Notes: a model not told the origin generated them from the letters alone. DNA of 64,000 nt from Cyanobium sp. Cruz-8D1 (GCF_024345975.1 NZ_JAGQCD010000013.1:28356-92355); one strand, 5' to 3'; shown: positions 34,189-43,504, numbered from the stretch's first letter. Program-made: numbers and translations.

Positions 34189-37100
34189 TTATCCGCTGAT
34201 CGGCCAGAGGTACACGAGCCCCGCCGGCTCCAGCCGGTGGGTGATCACCCGGTAGCTCTCCTGAATCCGCTTCGGTTCAGAGGCCAGCTCTGTTTCGATC
34301 GCTTCCAGGCGCCGCTGCCAGTGCTTCTGATCAGCAGAGAGTTGTTTGCGCTCCTGGCTGGAGAGCTTCTGCAGATCCAGGGCAGGCACATCCAGCTGCT
34401 CTTCCAGACCTGGGATCAGTGCGGTGGACTCAGCAGCCGCAGCCTGTCGATCGAGCTTGGCCAGATCCCGGTTGCGCTGTCTCACGGTGGCATTGATGCG
34501 TTTGCGCTGGGCCCGGAGCACCTCCTTGAGAGCAGCAGCCTCCGTGTCCCCCCGCTGCTTGAGCAGTTGAGCCGCGCCGGCCTGGGCCTGGCCCGCGGCC
34601 TCATCCAAGGCGGGCTTGAGCGCTGCCACATCGGCTGGGGCTTCGGCCTGCAGCTGGCTGCGGATCGCAGCCGAGATCGCCTCTGAGTTGCCGTGCTCCA
34701 TCGCCTTGGTGAGGGCGGCCCAGGCCTGCTCCTGCTGAGCACCCGCCAGTGGCTTCAGCACAGAAGCGCGGTCTGCACCGGGATGCCAGTCGGCGATCAC
34801 GCTGATCAGCTGGTCGTGCAGCCGGGTGGCCCCCTGACCAAACAGGGACAGCCGGCCCAGCACCAACACCTTCGGCTGCGGATCCGTGCTGGCCAGCACG
34901 CAGGCCCGGCTCAGCTCGTGGTGCAGGAACCCCTGGCTCAGGAAGCGGCTCAGCAAGCGCTGCACCAAGCGGTGCTCCAGGTGCAGGTGCACAGCCTCGG
35001 CATTGAGGCGGCCGGGATCCGAGAAGATCACCGGCCGTACCGGGTGCTCCTGGCGCCACTGCCACAGCGGCGTCTTGCGATCCCACACGCCCCGCAGGCT
35101 GTCGAGGGTGTGCTCCCAGCTGCGGTCATTGCTGCCGGCCGCCAGGGCTTCAGGGTGATCCAGGCGCCAGCAGGGCTGCCCCTTCTCGTCGCTGCCCTGC
35201 ACCAGGCCACTCACGCCCAATAGATCGAGCGAGCAGTTGAGGGCCTCGCGGAAGGGGTCGTCATCGAATCCCAGCCAGTCGTGGGATTTGGCCAGGAGCT
35301 GGCGCAGTTCATCCTGCTGATGCTGCAGCTTCTCCACCCGACGGGTCGCTTCCAGCTCCTCGCGGGCCCGGTTGAGCATCGCGCCGCGATCGGTGCTGGC
35401 GGAATCCATCGCCAGCAGCTGCTGTTGCACCGCCTCGGTGTCGTCGGTGTCGATGCCGCCTTCGAGCACCTCATCCACCTGGCGCTGCACCAGGGGTGAA
35501 AGGGAACCCAGCTCCTGGCGGATCACCTCCGTTTTCTTCACCAGGACATCCATCACCCGGTCTTCCGGCCGGTCTTCCAGCACGAAGTAGTGGCACCACA
35601 CCTGGGGAGCCCGCTGCAGCTTCCGGTCAATCCGGCCGTTGCGCTGCTCCAGCTTGCTGGGGTTCCAGGGGATGTCGAAATGGATCAGGTGCTTGCAGTG
35701 GTTCTGCAGGTTCACCCCCTCCCTGGCGGCGTCGGTGGCAATCAGGATCCGCAGAGGCTCTTGATCGGGGTCGGCATTGAACTGGGCCTTCAGTCGCTCA
35801 CGGTTGTCTTCACTCATGCCGCCGGTGAAAGAAGCGATGCGGCGGTCGGCGTCGTCATTCCCGAGCAGGTCGCGCAGCTGCCGCTCCAGGTAGCGCTTGG
35901 TGTCGACGTAGTCGGTGAAGATCAGCAGGCGAGTTGGGTTCCATGTCGCCTTGGCCTCGCCGAGATCGGGGCAGAGCTGGGTGCGCAGAAACGTCTCCAG
36001 CAGCTGGATGCGGGGATCCGGCCTGTTGCGGTTGGCCGCTGCGATCTCGGCCATCCTCTCCAGTAGTGCCAGATCGCTCTGATCGGCCTGGAAGGTCTGG
36101 CGCAGGGCCGCCCGGGTCTGGGCCTCCTCCAGGTTGAGCAGCTCATCTTCGGTGAGTTCGGCCAGGTCGCTGTCGCTATCGGCACCGCCGAGCATCAGAT
36201 CCAATGGGACCCCTGAAGCCGCAAGGGCTCCGCGCCGCTGCTCCTGCTTCTGATCCAGGCTCTTGCGGTGCACCTTGAGGGTGCGGGCGAAGGCTTCGAT
36301 CGAGCTGAGCAGCCGCTTCTGCAAATTGGTGATCACCAGCCGATCGGCATTGAGTTGCCGCTTGGTGGCCCCCTGCTGAAGCAGCCGTTGCTCCCGTTGC
36401 TTGCGGTACTTCTGGAGCAGCCGTGAAAGCTCCAGCTCCGGGGTGTCGGCCGGCAGGCTGCCTTTGGGAACGGAGAGGGGTTCAACGATCCGCTCGGGAA
36501 ACTCCTCGCCGATGCGGCGCAGATCGTCCTTGAGCCGGCGCACCAGCACCGTGTCCAGATCACCCGGCGCAAAGGGCACACCCCGCACGAAGCGGGCCGG
36601 ATCGAGCAGTTCCAGCAACGCCGTGAAGCTGTTGCTGTGGCCGTTGTGGGGAGTGGCCGAAAGAAAAATACGGTGCTCAAATAGGGGTGCCAGGTCCCGC
36701 AGGCTGCGGGTCAACCCCGAATCGATGGCATAGCGGAGCGTGTTGCTGGCAGGCGCGGCGTTATGAGCTTCATCAAGGATCAGCAGGCTCTGGACAGGGG
36801 CCTGGTCGTCCCCGCCTTTGCCCTGCTCCAGCCACACCCGCAGCGGAGCTGCGTATTCCGAGTTGCGCAGCAGGGCGTGGGAGATCAGGAAGCGGCTGTG
36901 GGTGCTCCAGGGGTTGGTGCCATACCCCCGCTCCTGGCGCACTTTGGCCACATAGGCCCGGTCCATCACGGTGAACGCCAGACCGAAACGGCTCGCCATC
37001 TCCTCCTGCCACTGGCGCAGCACTGAAGGCGGGCAGCTGATCACCACCTGCTTGATCCGCTGGCGCAGCAGCATCTCCCGCAGGATCAGGCCCGCTTCGA

Positions 37101-37545
37101 TCGTCTTGCCCAGGCCCACGTCATCGGCGATGAACAGACCCACCCGCGGCATCTGCAGCGCCTTGCGCAGTGGCTCCAGCTGGTAGGCCTTCACATCGAT
37201 CCCGGCCCGGTAGGGGGCCTGGAACAGCTCGGCGTCGGTGGCCGTGACGCAGTTCCAGCGCAGCGTGTTGAGGTAGGCCGAGAACTGCTTGGGTTGGTCG
37301 AAGCCTCGCTGGGCCACCGCCTCCCAGCTGCTCTCCCCCAGCAGCTCGAAATCAATCTCCCGCTCGCGGAACACCGTCAGCCGCTGACCAATGGCGTCGT
37401 CCTCCATGCAGGCCATCGACACAACCGTGTCGGCACCTGGCTCTAGGGGGGCTTGCACGTCCTCCACCAGGTAGCGGCGGGTGCGGCAACGCACGACAGC
37501 GCCGGGCTTGAGTTTCTGGCGAGTTCGGGAAGGCGAGGCAGTCAT
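34189..37545 (-). CDS. drmD: DISARM class 1 SNF2-like helicase DrmD
   Basis: A 1118-residue SF2/SNF2-type helicase. Motif I is ADDVGLGKTIEAGLILR (about 140-156). Motif II is LLILDEAHNAA (DEAH about 259-262), and motif III is FLSATPHNGHS. The second RecA domain has LLIFTDYVDTKRYLERQL, ATDAAREGVNLQN, and QRNGRIDR. DrmD with DrmMI defines class 1 DISARM. ATG 37545 was chosen over a frame start at 37611. It is the first gene of the drmD-drmMI transcript; no regulator is adjacent. Confidence 0.9.
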   Translation of the reverse strand: MTASPSRTRQKLKPGAVVRCRTRRYLVEDVQAPLEPGADTVVSMACMEDDAIGQRLTVFREREIDFELLGESSWEAVAQRGFDQPKQFSAYLNTLRWNCVTATDAELFQAPYRAGIDVKAYQLEPLRKALQMPRVGLFIADDVGLGKTIEAGLILREMLLRQRIKQVVISCPPSVLRQWQEEMASRFGLAFTVMDRAYVAKVRQERGYGTNPWSTHSRFLISHALLRNSEYAAPLRVWLEQGKGGDDQAPVQSLLILDEAHNAAPASNTLRYAIDSGLTRSLRDLAPLFEHRIFLSATPHNGHSNSFTALLELLDPARFVRGVPFAPGDLDTVLVRRLKDDLRRIGEEFPERIVEPLSVPKGSLPADTPELELSRLLQKYRKQREQRLLQQGATKRQLNADRLVITNLQKRLLSSIEAFARTLKVHRKSLDQKQEQRRGALAASGVPLDLMLGGADSDSDLAELTEDELLNLEEAQTRAALRQTFQADQSDLALLERMAEIAAANRNRPDPRIQLLETFLRTQLCPDLGEAKATWNPTRLLIFTDYVDTKRYLERQLRDLLGNDDADRRIASFTGGMSEDNRERLKAQFNADPDQEPLRILIATDAAREGVNLQNHCKHLIHFDIPWNPSKLEQRNGRIDRKLQRAPQVWCHYFVLEDRPEDRVMDVLVKKTEVIRQELGSLSPLVQRQVDEVLEGGIDTDDTEAVQQQLLAMDSASTDRGAMLNRAREELEATRRVEKLQHQQDELRQLLAKSHDWLGFDDDPFREALNCSLDLLGVSGLVQGSDEKGQPCWRLDHPEALAAGSNDRSWEHTLDSLRGVWDRKTPLWQWRQEHPVRPVIFSDPGRLNAEAVHLHLEHRLVQRLLSRFLSQGFLHHELSRACVLASTDPQPKVLVLGRLSLFGQGATRLHDQLISVIADWHPGADRASVLKPLAGAQQEQAWAALTKAMEHGNSEAISAAIRSQLQAEAPADVAALKPALDEAAGQAQAGAAQLLKQRGDTEAAALKEVLRAQRKRINATVRQRNRDLAKLDRQAAAAESTALIPGLEEQLDVPALDLQKLSSQERKQLSADQKHWQRRLEAIETELASEPKRIQESYRVITHRLEPAGLVYLWPISG

Positions 37546-37946
37546 GGGCTCAGCACTCCGACCCACCGGGGGAGGTTCTCTGCCAGGAGCCGACGTTGTT
37601 GCACCCCGCAAGCGTCGCCATCGAAGAACCCGCCGTCCAGCAGGGCTGCAGGGTTGTGCTTGGAGGCCCGTCGAGATCCGGTGGTCCGGTGCTGAGGTCT
37701 ACCGGTCGGTTCATCAGCGCGGCTGCCTCACCTGCCGGTCACTGTCGCGTCGTTGGACCGGAAACAGGGTTCCGTTCATGCGAAGGACCAGGCGCCCAGC
37801 CAGGGACAAAATGCATACGGAGAGCCACATGCCCAGTCTGAACGGACCTCGGCCGAATGGGGTGGAACTCAGAGAAGACTCACCTTCCCGTGAGCCAGAA
37901 GCCACAGGACCTGGCTATGTCTTGGCTCCTGTGCCGGTGCGGTCCC
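37546..37946. other. Intergenic region upstream of drmD, 401 bases
   Basis: No credible gene. It should hold the promoter of drmD on the minus strand. Overlapping short frames on both strands are GC-driven. No clear operator-like repeat was seen. Confidence 0.4.
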
Positions 37947-38888
37947 ATGCCCTTCCGCTTCCGCCGCAGCACCCGCATTGACCCCCTGCACGTCAACAAC
38001 GCCAGGAGTGGCCGCAGCTCGATTTCGCTTGGGGGTCGGGGAACGTCCTTCAACATCCCGGTCGCCCGCTCCGGCAGCCCCCGCACCACCGTGGAGTTGC
38101 CCGGTAGCGGGTTGAGCTGGAACGTCGAGCACAGGCCAGAGGCTTCGCGTGTAGCGACGGCGGGCCTGCCCAATACCCGACGCTTCCGGCCCGTACAGCT
38201 CGACAGACGGAGCCTCAGGACCGAGGGGCAGCGGGTTCTGCCGATAACGATGGCGTGGCGTGAACGGAACGCATCGAGGCGGCCTCCAGCATGGGACAGC
38301 CAAGCGGCTTCAGGCCTGGGAGCCCGATTGGGTTCGTTCCAGGTACCCAGCCGCCCACACCGCCGGGGCAATCCCCGATGGAACCAGGCGCCCATAGGCC
38401 TCACTGGAGAGGATCTCGTTCACGGCCTCCCCCAGCAGTTCGTTGGAGCGGCTGCCGGGCAGTCGGTCGCTGAGGGTCTGGTGGATGCTCAGCAGATACC
38501 AGGCGGTGCCGTCGAGCCCCGCCTTGAAGCGATCCCAGCTAGCAGAATCGCGGCGGGCATCGAGCACTTGGTCCCGGGCGTTGTGGGCCTTGTCAGCTGC
38601 TTTCACCCGCAACGAGCCTTGGCGCTTGTGCTCCAGCGACGCCACGTAACGGGTCTTGCGCACCAGCCAGGGTTCTTTGCTTGCGCCGGTCAGGCCTTCA
38701 GCGGTGTCGGTGCAGTCGAGCACGAAGTCTGCTACTTCAGCACCAAGGCGCTCGGCGATCGATCCGTGGTTCTGGCCCGCATCCTCAATGGCGTCGTGAA
38801 GCAGACCTGCGATCGCTTCGTTCTCACTGCCGCCGTCCTCCCAGACCAGAGCACTGACGGCGATCAGGTGGGAGAGATACGGCACTGA
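37947..38888 (+). CDS. DUF4236-like protein, probably a fragment with spurious 3' frame
   Basis: The first ~65 residues look like a DUF4236 domain: MPFRFRRSTRIDPLHVNNAR at the start, a Ser/Gly-rich middle (SISLGGRGTSFNIP) and VELPGSGLSWNVE at the end. After about 38150 the frame stays open until 38888 but its composition is noise and from 38310 it runs antisense through the HD-domain gene. A real protein probably ends earlier and has lost its stop. Confidence 0.35.
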   Translation: MPFRFRRSTRIDPLHVNNARSGRSSISLGGRGTSFNIPVARSGSPRTTVELPGSGLSWNVEHRPEASRVATAGLPNTRRFRPVQLDRRSLRTEGQRVLPITMAWRERNASRRPPAWDSQAASGLGARLGSFQVPSRPHRRGNPRWNQAPIGLTGEDLVHGLPQQFVGAAAGQSVAEGLVDAQQIPGGAVEPRLEAIPASRIAAGIEHLVPGVVGLVSCFHPQRALALVLQRRHVTGLAHQPGFFACAGQAFSGVGAVEHEVCYFSTKALGDRSVVLARILNGVVKQTCDRFVLTAAVLPDQSTDGDQVGEIRH

Positions 38889-38980
38889 TTTGCCGTTGCG
38901 GGTCTGAAAGCGGTGCAGCTGGGCGGTCCAAAGCAGGCCTCGTCGTAGCGCTCGCTGTGGGTGGGGGGCATGTTCGTCAT
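38310..38980 (-). pseudogene. HD-domain (RelA/SpoT hydrolase-like) protein, frameshifted near the N-terminus
   Basis: The main frame gives PYLSHLIAVSALVWEDGG, then GLLHDAIEDAGQ, the HD motif of small (p)ppGpp-hydrolase-like proteins, and continues for about 190 residues. Reading upstream in that frame gives LLWTAQLHRFQTRNGKS, the expected first helix, but no start. A start with MTNMPPTHSERYDEA exists at 38980 in another frame and joins perfectly if one base were added near 38931-38940. So the gene has lost a base, or the sequence has an error there. A GTG just before PYLSHL could start a shortened protein lacking the first metal-binding His. Confidence 0.7.
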
Positions 38981-39748
38981 CAACAGATCTTGGATCGGCT
39001 CAGTGTTGGGCGTTGACCTGAGCTTCTCTTGCCTGGCGGGCCTGGTTGCTCGTGCCGAGGAGCTCCAGCTGCACTACGGCACTCCCGCCCCCACCCGCTC
39101 AGGCATAAACCCCTATTGCCCCTGCTGGCAGGCCATCCGATGGTTACTGCAAGATAACCGGGACGCGCCAGAACATGGAAGACACCCCACCTCAGCATCC
39201 GTCAGGAGCGCGCTGACGATCCGGCCCCTGCTCCAACACTCTCAACGGATCTCTGGCTTCCCTGGCGTGTCACGCCGTCGCCATCCATCGCACCGTTCAC
39301 GAGCTCAGCTCCAGGTGCCCCGGACCCAACGGGAAGTCCCACTCATACCCTGGCCCCAGGTGCCAGCGTCAGCCACTCCGCCCCACAACCAAAGACACCC
39401 TGATCTGACGATCAACCGACCGCGCAGCTGCGCCCCGTCCCCTTTAGCAGGCACCACGGCTGAGCAGGCAAATGCCCGGGGCCCACGCTCCGGGCTTTGT
39501 TGTGTCCAGACTCAACAGTCCACTGGGCTTCCCCAAGGACGATGCGCTTGGAGGTCTTGAAGGAGGGGATTGCCTCCGTGACGGAGCGGCTGAAGTGCTC
39601 GGGGGAGTGGGGGCGGCATTTGCAAATGGATGGGCTCCTTCCCAGGAGCGATGCCCTGCTTCAGTGGTTGAGCAGCGGCCAGATCAGAAAATCCAGACCT
39701 TCACATGTTTCCGGCATGAAAGGGCAAATAAAGTAGCGTCAACCTCAA
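38981..39748. other. Gene-poor stretch, 768 bases
   Basis: No recognised gene. A hairpin followed by T-rich sequence lies at 39474-39498. A weak plus frame at about 39540-39736 (starting MRLEVLKEGIASVTERLK) has plausible composition but no recognised family. GC falls toward the lemA end. Confidence 0.4.
39474..39502 (+). terminator. Possible rho-independent terminator
   Basis: GCCCGGGG pairs with CTCCGGGC (one G-T pair) across a short loop, followed by TTTGTTGTG. No plus-strand gene directly upstream is supported, so it may be a relic. Confidence 0.4.
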
Positions 39749-40513
39749 TTAGGGCTGGATCTTGGGAACGCTGGAGTCAGCAGCTGCGAACAGGGGCTTG
39801 TCTTTGAAGCCGAAGGCGCGTGCCACAACCGAGAAGGGAAACATGCGTATACTGGTATTGTAGCTGGCTACAGCCTGATTGTAGCGACGGCGCTCCACGG
39901 CGATGCGATTTTCTGTGCCGGCCAATTCGTCCTGAAGACCAACATACAGTTGGCTACCGCTAAACGACTGTGCGTTAATGATCACAACATTGAATTGATT
40001 TAGTGCGCGCTCCATCTCAACGGCAGCCGCAATCTTTTGAGGCCTTGATTGCGCTGCCAAGTAGGAGCGATGCGCAGAACTCAGCGTAGCCGCCAGCTCC
40101 AGCTGGCGCTTTGCACCCCTGTCGGTCGCTGCCAGCAGATTAGGTATGAGATCACTTCGGCGCTGAAATTGATTTTCGACCTGTGCCCAAGCCAGATCAA
40201 CCCGCTGGTTTGCGGTGGCCAGGAAATTGTAGGTGAATGCCATGCCACCGATCGCGACCAAACCAACAACGAGACCAGTGCGCTGAAGCCGATGGAGTCG
40301 CTCACGGGCCTGCAGGCGCTCGAAACGAGTCAACTCCTCTCGGGCTTGGATTTGGCTGAGGGCGGCGTCGATGAATTCGGGTGGGATGTCCACCTCACTC
40401 CCCGCTTGCGTGAGTTCCTCACGGGAGTACATAGGGTTCCGTTCAGCCTGGAGACGGGCCGCCAACTCGAACACCTCTGAAGCCTTGTCCTCCGGAACTT
40501 TTTGTTTTGTCAT
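39749..40513 (-). CDS. LemA family protein
   Basis: A 254-residue membrane-anchored protein. An N-terminal soluble charged region of ~75 residues is followed by a single membrane span (TGLVVGLVAIGGMAFTYNFL). The LemA domain follows with QRVDLAWAQVENQFQRRSDL, IPNLLA, and the C-terminal RRYNQAVASYNTSIRMFP, the family's signature. LemA proteins face outward or sit at the inner membrane with unknown function. It is divergent from the TPM-domain gene, a pairing seen in many bacteria. GC is lower than core genes. Confidence 0.9.
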   Translation of the reverse strand: MTKQKVPEDKASEVFELAARLQAERNPMYSREELTQAGSEVDIPPEFIDAALSQIQAREELTRFERLQARERLHRLQRTGLVVGLVAIGGMAFTYNFLATANQRVDLAWAQVENQFQRRSDLIPNLLAATDRGAKRQLELAATLSSAHRSYLAAQSRPQKIAAAVEMERALNQFNVVIINAQSFSGSQLYVGLQDELAGTENRIAVERRRYNQAVASYNTSIRMFPFSVVARAFGFKDKPLFAAADSSVPKIQP

Positions 40514-40610
40514 GCTTTAGCTGCAACATGCAGCTGAGGGTAGACTAGGCGAAGTATGGATCATCCTGCTATCGCCAGTGGTTCTCTACATCACATCGTT
40601 AAAGATTTAG

Positions 40611-41996
40611 ATGTCTGGCCAGCGGATTTGGCGAAGGCTCTGGGCGATGGGGCTTGTGGACTGGCTCATTATCGTGGCGCTGCCGGCGTGGGGCGGACTG
40701 GTGGAGACGATCCCGAATCCACGCCAGGACAATCACGGCTGGGTGAGCGATACGGCCGAAGTTCTGAGCCCTCAGTCAGAAGCCAGGATCAATCAAGCGA
40801 TCGACCACCTCAAAAGTCAAAACGGAGCAGAGATGGCGGTGGTGACCATCAAGGCGCTGCCCGATGATCAAACAGCCAAGGAGTTAGCCACCGAGCTCTT
40901 CAATCACTGGGGGATCGGTGAGGCAGGTAGGGATAATGGTTTGTTGTTTTTGGTGGCAGTCGCCAATCGGCGAATGGAGGTGGAAACGGGGTACGGCGCA
41001 GAGGCGGTGCTCCCTGATGGACGGGTGGGCCGAATTCTCCGTCAAAAGGTAGCCCCGCGCTTCCGGACTGGCGATATTGAGGGTGGGATCGTGGTGGGAA
41101 GCGAGACCTTTGTTGACGCCTTGAGCCGAACCGCCTTTACTCCAGGGCACAAAGTTTCGTCACCGGTTGATGTGTTTTGGATACCGGTGCTGCTCACACT
41201 CTTTGGGGCATCATTGCTGGGATGGTGTCACCTCTTCAACTTGTCCAATTCTCCTCTTGTATTGCCACCTGTGGGCTATACCCGCACCAATTCGGACCCA
41301 ATGCTGCCAAAGAGGTTCTTCCTCCTTGTTGACGCCACCGGCCTCATGGCACTGCTCTCACTGATGGGTGCTCTACTGCTGCTGTTTAGGATGTCGCCCG
41401 GAGCAATCTTATCTATTGTTTTGGTCTTGGTAATGGCGCCTGGCTGCATACCGCTGTTGGAACGGAAATGCGCGAGAGGTGTCGCCAATGCCAGGCGAAT
41501 GCGTCAGCTGGTACGCTGCAAAACCTGCGGAGGACAGATGCATCCTGTCCCTTCTGAGGTTGTGGCTGAACGCCTAAGTCCACCGGAAGCAGCGGCGCGG
41601 GACCTAGCCGATGTTGCCTTCGAGGCTTGGCGTTGCACCCTATGCCACCCTCACCTGATGCTGGAGTTGGTGGACTTTCAAGAACGAACAAACGACCTGC
41701 ACTTGTTCGCTTACGAGAAGCCTAGCCTTTACAGCCGGTGCCCAAGGTGTGACCAGAAGGCAGTCATGCAACACATCAGCAATCTGGCTGACAGCCCCTT
41801 GTCACTTGGCATTAGTGGTGTTAGGCGAATTACGAAGCATTGCTTGGCCTGCGGGCATGAATCGCATCAGGATATTGAGCTCGTAAGCAGTCGCTCTGGC
41901 GATAGCAACGGTGACGAGTTCGGTGGAGGCGGCAGCTCCGGTGGCGACTTCGGCGGTGGCAGTAGTGGGGGCGGTGGGGCAGGCAGCGATTGGTGA
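40611..41996 (+). CDS. TPM-domain membrane protein (YgcG-like)
   Basis: A 461-residue protein. A hydrophobic N-terminus (VDWLIIVALPAWGGLV) may be a signal anchor. The TPM domain follows with GWVSDTAEVLSPQSEARINQ, ELFNHWGIGEAGRDNGLLFL, RRMEVETGYGAEAVLPD. Three further hydrophobic segments lie at about 185-300. A zinc-ribbon-like part has CKTCGG, CTLCH, CPRCD and CLACG. The tail is a Gly/Ser-rich repeat ending GGAGSDW, the usual end of this family. Divergent from lemA across 97 bases. Confidence 0.88.
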   Translation: MSGQRIWRRLWAMGLVDWLIIVALPAWGGLVETIPNPRQDNHGWVSDTAEVLSPQSEARINQAIDHLKSQNGAEMAVVTIKALPDDQTAKELATELFNHWGIGEAGRDNGLLFLVAVANRRMEVETGYGAEAVLPDGRVGRILRQKVAPRFRTGDIEGGIVVGSETFVDALSRTAFTPGHKVSSPVDVFWIPVLLTLFGASLLGWCHLFNLSNSPLVLPPVGYTRTNSDPMLPKRFFLLVDATGLMALLSLMGALLLLFRMSPGAILSIVLVLVMAPGCIPLLERKCARGVANARRMRQLVRCKTCGGQMHPVPSEVVAERLSPPEAAARDLADVAFEAWRCTLCHPHLMLELVDFQERTNDLHLFAYEKPSLYSRCPRCDQKAVMQHISNLADSPLSLGISGVRRITKHCLACGHESHQDIELVSSRSGDSNGDEFGGGGSSGGDFGGGSSGGGGAGSDW

Positions 41997-42187
41997 ATCT
42001 TGTACCCACCACCACCGGCGATTGGAAAGTTGAGACCTCTCCCAATCGACCAATCTCACCGCCAGGTGGCTTGATGGAGCAGTGCAATGCGTCGTCATCG
42101 AGAAGCCTTCACCTTCCTGCATCTTCCTGCAGCTCGCCGAGGTGGCTCTCCAAAGTCAGCACTGCACGCCATCACCCATCATCGACT

Positions 42188-43301
42188 TCACAGCCAGCTA
42201 AGCCCTCGGGGGAGACAGGCTCCCTGGGGCTCTGTACTGGTATTACATGAGCTGAGTGCTCTTTCCGTGCTCGGGGAATGCCCGAGGCTCTTGGCCGCCA
42301 GGGACGGGCTGATCTGCGGGTTGTGAATCGCCCGCACCGCCCAGGCATGGCGCAGGTCGTAGGGGAGGAACGGGGCCCCATGGCGGCGCAGGGCCACCCC
42401 CAGCTGGGAGCCGACCGTGCGGTGGTCGCGATCGAGATTGATCGCCGGCAGGCGCTTGTCCTGCAGCCCCCAGCGGCTGATCCATGCCTTCGGCAGCGGT
42501 AGGCCCTGCCGGGCGCCGGTCTTCCCGCCCCGGATCACCACCAGCCCGTTGCTCTCCACATCAGCCATCAGCAGGGCCTCGTGGGGCCGGGCGCCGTAGG
42601 TGGCGCAGATCCCCGCAACCCACTGCCACCCCGACGGCAGCCCATCGATCAGCGCCACGATCTCCTCGTCGGCAGGCAGGTGGCGCGGCGCCGCATCCTT
42701 CAGCGGGGTGTCCCTTCCCCAGGCCCCTTAGCTCCTGCACGGCATCCGTGCCCATCTCCAGGGCCTGGGCCACGGCGGTTGCCGCCAGGGCCGCCTTGCG
42801 GCGGCTGCAGCTGCCGATCGGCTTGCACGCCACAAGGGCACGCAGGGTGTCGAAAGTCACGTCCCGTTGCGGCAGCAGGGGCTTCAGCGGGCCTGCGTAG
42901 GCGGTGGCCCAGGTCACGTCCGCACTGGGGCCTCGCTTGCGCTGCTGGATCCACCAGGCCTCTGTACGCCGCAGGGCTTCAAGACCGCTGATTCCGTCGG
43001 TCGTGGGGCCCACCATCTGGGTGGCCTGCAGCCACCGGTCGAAGGGGAAGGTCTCCAGCCCCCTGCGGTGCAGCTCCAGATCCTTGCCAAGCTGCTCGGC
43101 CAGCTCACGCGCCTGATCGACACCGGACGGATACGGGAAGGCGGTGGTGATGCGCCGCTGCTTCCAGGTGCCATCAGGCAACGGCAGGCTGGCCCGCAGC
43201 CTCAGCTTCGCCCCGGACGGGGAAACCTCGAGACTGACACTGGAGCCCAGGTCTCTCAAGGCCCGGTTGATCCGCGTGAGGTAGGGGTCCCGGCCGGCCA
43301 T
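42188..43301 (-). pseudogene. int: Tyrosine recombinase (island integrase), frameshifted and lacking its catalytic end
   Basis: The first frame gives about 200 residues from MAGRDPYLTRINRALRDLGS, including the core-binding domain. Near 42710 the frame breaks; the continuation TPLKDAAPRHLPADEEIVAL then GLPSGWQWVAGICATYGARP is in another frame. The catalytic domain shows the first Arg (GARPHEALL), YDLRHAWAVRAI where HxxR is expected, and LGHS. After that the sequence no longer resembles the family and no nucleophile tyrosine follows, so the end is lost or replaced. The gene starts 130 bases from the intact tRNA, the usual place for an island integrase. Confidence 0.85.
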
Positions 43302-43306
43302 GAGGC

Positions 43307-43368
43307 GTGCCTAGAAGCGTGCCTGCTCTCGCCCAAAACGGGCCGATCTGTGCCTAATCGGTGCCTAG
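43307..43368. repeat. Four GTGCCT repeats next to the attachment site
   Basis: GTGCCTAG at 43307 and 43361, GTGCCTGC at 43319, and GTGCCTAA at 43350. Four direct copies within 62 bases between the integrase start and the tRNA fit arm-type integrase binding sites. No function is proven. Confidence 0.5.
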
Positions 43369-43431
43369 CAAGGACTCTCGTCGTTGCTCTGCTTTGGCTG
43401 AAAACCTCGTCTGTGACTGGGTTTTTGGTGA

Positions 43432-43504
43432 TGGGGGTCCCGGGGATCGAACCCGGCTAAGGCGAATTATGAGTTCGCTGCATTCACCAGATTGCTAGAC
43501 CCCC
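43432..43504 (-). tRNA. tRNA-Met(CAT)
   Basis: A complete 73-base cloverleaf: acceptor GGGGGTC with GACCCCC and discriminator A, a short D arm, anticodon stem GCGAA/TTCGC with loop CTCATAA (anticodon CAT), variable CTTAG, and T arm CCGGG TTCGATC CCCGG. CCA is not encoded. The stem lacks the three G-C pairs of an initiator, so elongator Met is likely; lysidine-type Ile(CAT) cannot be fully excluded. It is the integration target of the island. Confidence 0.93.

Noticed and set aside
39472..39807. A plus-strand gene of 111 codons before lemA
   Set aside because: It overlaps the lemA 3' end and lacks any family resemblance.
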